A stretch of DNA of 64,000 nucleotides from Candidatus Halocynthiibacter alkanivorans (lineage in GTDB: Bacteria > Pseudomonadota > Alphaproteobacteria > Rhodobacterales > Rhodobacteraceae), in contig NZ_QOLB01000137.1 in NCBI RefSeq assembly GCF_003333265.1, forward strand, positions 1-64,000, given 5' to 3'. This document shows, piece after piece, positions 63,012-64,000 of the stretch. Made by a program: the position numbers and the translations under genes. Every line of letters starts with the position of its first letter. Positions within the stretch are counted from its first letter, which is position 1. The notes under the pieces were generated by a model, which saw nothing but the letters and a program-made list of their open reading frames with translations, was not told the DNA's origin and searched no databases.

Positions 63012-63902
63012 ATGTCTGTGAATTATCCAGCCGATATGAATGTGTCCCCCGAGGTCACCGCGTTTTTTGACGAGGCGTCCAACACTATCAGCTACGTGGT
63101 GAAGGACCCGGCGTCCACTTCCTGCGCCATTATCGACCCGGTGATGGATATTGATTATGCTGCCGGCCGCATCACCTGTGATCACGCCGACGAGTTGATC
63201 GCCTTTGTCACCGGCAATGGTCTGAGCCTTGAATGGCTGATTGAAACCCATGTTCACGCCGATCACCTGTCTGCCGCGCCCTATATCCAGGGCAAGCTTG
63301 GCGGCAAGATCGGCGTTGGCGAAAACATCACTGTAATCCAGGAGGTCTTCGGCAAAGTCTTTAACGAGGGCACCGAATTTCAACGCGACGGCTCGCAGTT
63401 TGACAAGCTGTTTGCCGATGCTGATATCTACATGGTGGGCGAAATGCGCTGCTTTGCCATGGCGACGCCGGGCCATACCCCGGCCTGCATGACCCATACG
63501 ATGGGCAATGCGACTTTTGTCGGGGATACGCTGTTCATGCCTGACGGCGGCTCGGCGCGCGCCGATTTTCCAGGCGGAGACGCCGGGGAACTCTATGACA
63601 GTATTCAGAAAGTGCTGAACCTGCCCGATGAGATGAAATTGTATATGTGCCACGACTACGCCCCCAACGGGCGCGACATTGCCTGGGAAACCACTGTTGT
63701 TGAGCAAAAGGCGCATAACATTCACGTGGGCGGCGGCAAAAACAAAGACGAGTTCGTGGCCTTCCGCACCGAGCGTGACGCGCAGTTGGGCATGCCAAAG
63801 CTGATCATCCCCTCGCTGCAGGTCAATATGCGCGGCGGCGAACTGCCACCCGCCGATGCGCAGGGCACAACCTTCCTGAAAGTGCCGGTCAACCTGCTTT
63901 GA
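63012..63902 (+). CDS. MBL-fold persulfide dioxygenase (ETHE1/Blh-like)
   Basis: This 296-residue metallo-hydrolase has the metal motif THVHADHLSAAPY, then PGHTPACMTH, and VGDTLFMPDGGSARADFPGG with the Asp that completes the iron site. The SARADFPGG segment is typical of ETHE1/Blh sulfur dioxygenases, which oxidise glutathione persulfide to sulfite. Blh-type proteins occur beside YeeE-like pairs in bigR operons, as here, though no bigR is visible. No rhodanese domain is fused. Confidence 0.9.
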   Translation: MSVNYPADMNVSPEVTAFFDEASNTISYVVKDPASTSCAIIDPVMDIDYAAGRITCDHADELIAFVTGNGLSLEWLIETHVHADHLSAAPYIQGKLGGKIGVGENITVIQEVFGKVFNEGTEFQRDGSQFDKLFADADIYMVGEMRCFAMATPGHTPACMTHTMGNATFVGDTLFMPDGGSARADFPGGDAGELYDSIQKVLNLPDEMKLYMCHDYAPNGRDIAWETTVVEQKAHNIHVGGGKNKDEFVAFRTERDAQLGMPKLIIPSLQVNMRGGELPPADAQGTTFLKVPVNLL

Positions 63903-63973
63903 TTTCCGATAAATCCTATTAGCGGCGGCTGGCGACAGGCCCCGTTGCAAAACCTGAACGATGGAGAGTCATG

Positions 63974-64000
63974 ATGGACATCAGTAAACTCAGCCCTGCC
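63974..64000 (+). CDS. 5' end of a further gene, cut by the window edge
   Basis: An ATG at 63974 (a second, ATG 63971, is three bases before) follows GGAG at 63963-63966. Only nine codons (MDISKLSPA) are visible. The spacing after the dioxygenase and good ribosome site suggest a real gene, but its identity cannot be told. Confidence 0.5.

Noticed and set aside
62769-63950. 393-codon minus-strand frame opposite the persulfide dioxygenase
   Set aside because: It is a shadow of the opposite gene; its translation has biased composition and no motif.
1-64000. Prophage, insertion sequence or genomic island
   Set aside because: No integrase, transposase, structural phage gene or terminal inverted repeats were found; gene content is core.

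Overview
The window looks like chromosomal DNA of an alphaproteobacterium of the Rhodobacterales (Roseobacter type). The supporting signs are moderate-to-high GC, a circularly permuted two-piece tmRNA gene, the fabH-plsX-rpmF-yceD/bamE block, the nagZ-scpA-scpB block, the fumC-DUF4169-RHH block, and genes for both phosphatidylcholine-type (PmtA) and ornithine-lipid (OlsB) synthesis. It is core genome: I see no phage, insertion sequence, CRISPR array or conjugation genes. Family names come from recognising motifs and protein sequence, not from a database search.

Layout. 1-0.5 kb: a small Tat-exported Cys-containing protein with its own extended -10 promoter. 0.9-6.1 kb (minus strand): PhzF, a CPA1 sodium/proton antiporter, SelO, a GNAT enzyme and a nucleoside hydrolase. 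6.2-8.2 kb: an iron-binding periplasmic protein with a recognisable promoter, and MazG. 8.3-15.8 kb: an M20 amidohydrolase, a PEP-mutase-type lyase, an aminotransferase, CysS, CimA and a phytoene-synthase-like protein without the Asp-rich motifs. 16-19.2 kb (minus): FumC coupled to DUF4169 and ribbon-helix-helix proteins, a PmtA-like methyltransferase and SspB. 19.2-22.1 kb (minus): ChrA, a rhodanese-ChrB fusion, an array of six 23-bp repeats and the permuted ssrA. 22.2-27.9 kb (plus): a spermidine operon by the carboxyspermidine route. 28-33.6 kb: a GFA protein and a two-gene RND pump. 33.8-37.4 kb (plus): YfgM-like, BamB and Der. 37.6-43 kb: exonuclease III, a DUF2807 beta-helix protein, a flavoprotein, a small secreted protein, ErpA and a dGTPase. 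43-50.4 kb (plus): ArgS, a SPOR protein, NagZ, ScpA, ScpB and a membrane diguanylate cyclase. 50.4-57.5 kb: a double-domain dCTP deaminase, tRNA-Pro(GGG), MerR, IHF alpha, FabH, PlsX, L32, YceD and BamE. 57.9-64 kb: MsrB, OlsB with a His-rich repeat insert, an ABC-F protein, DUF1499, and a sulfur module of two YeeE/YedE-type proteins plus an ETHE1/Blh-type dioxygenase. A further gene begins at the right edge.

How the genes fit together. The clearest pathway is arginine to agmatine (SpeA), putrescine (SpeB), carboxyspermidine (dehydrogenase) and spermidine (NspC), with a coupled acetyltransferase of unknown target. Envelope biogenesis is well represented: BamB, BamE, PlsX/FabH, OlsB, PmtA, SPOR and NagZ. 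The 62-64 kb genes form a persulfide/thiosulfate handling cassette.

I did not find a clear-cut undescribed multi-gene system. The best leads are the short Tat-exported Cys protein, the degenerate phytoene-synthase-like protein coupled to cimA, the His-rich repeat insert in OlsB, the 23-bp repeat array abutting ssrA, the dispersed palindromic intergenic elements, and the coupled fumC-DUF4169-RHH genes.
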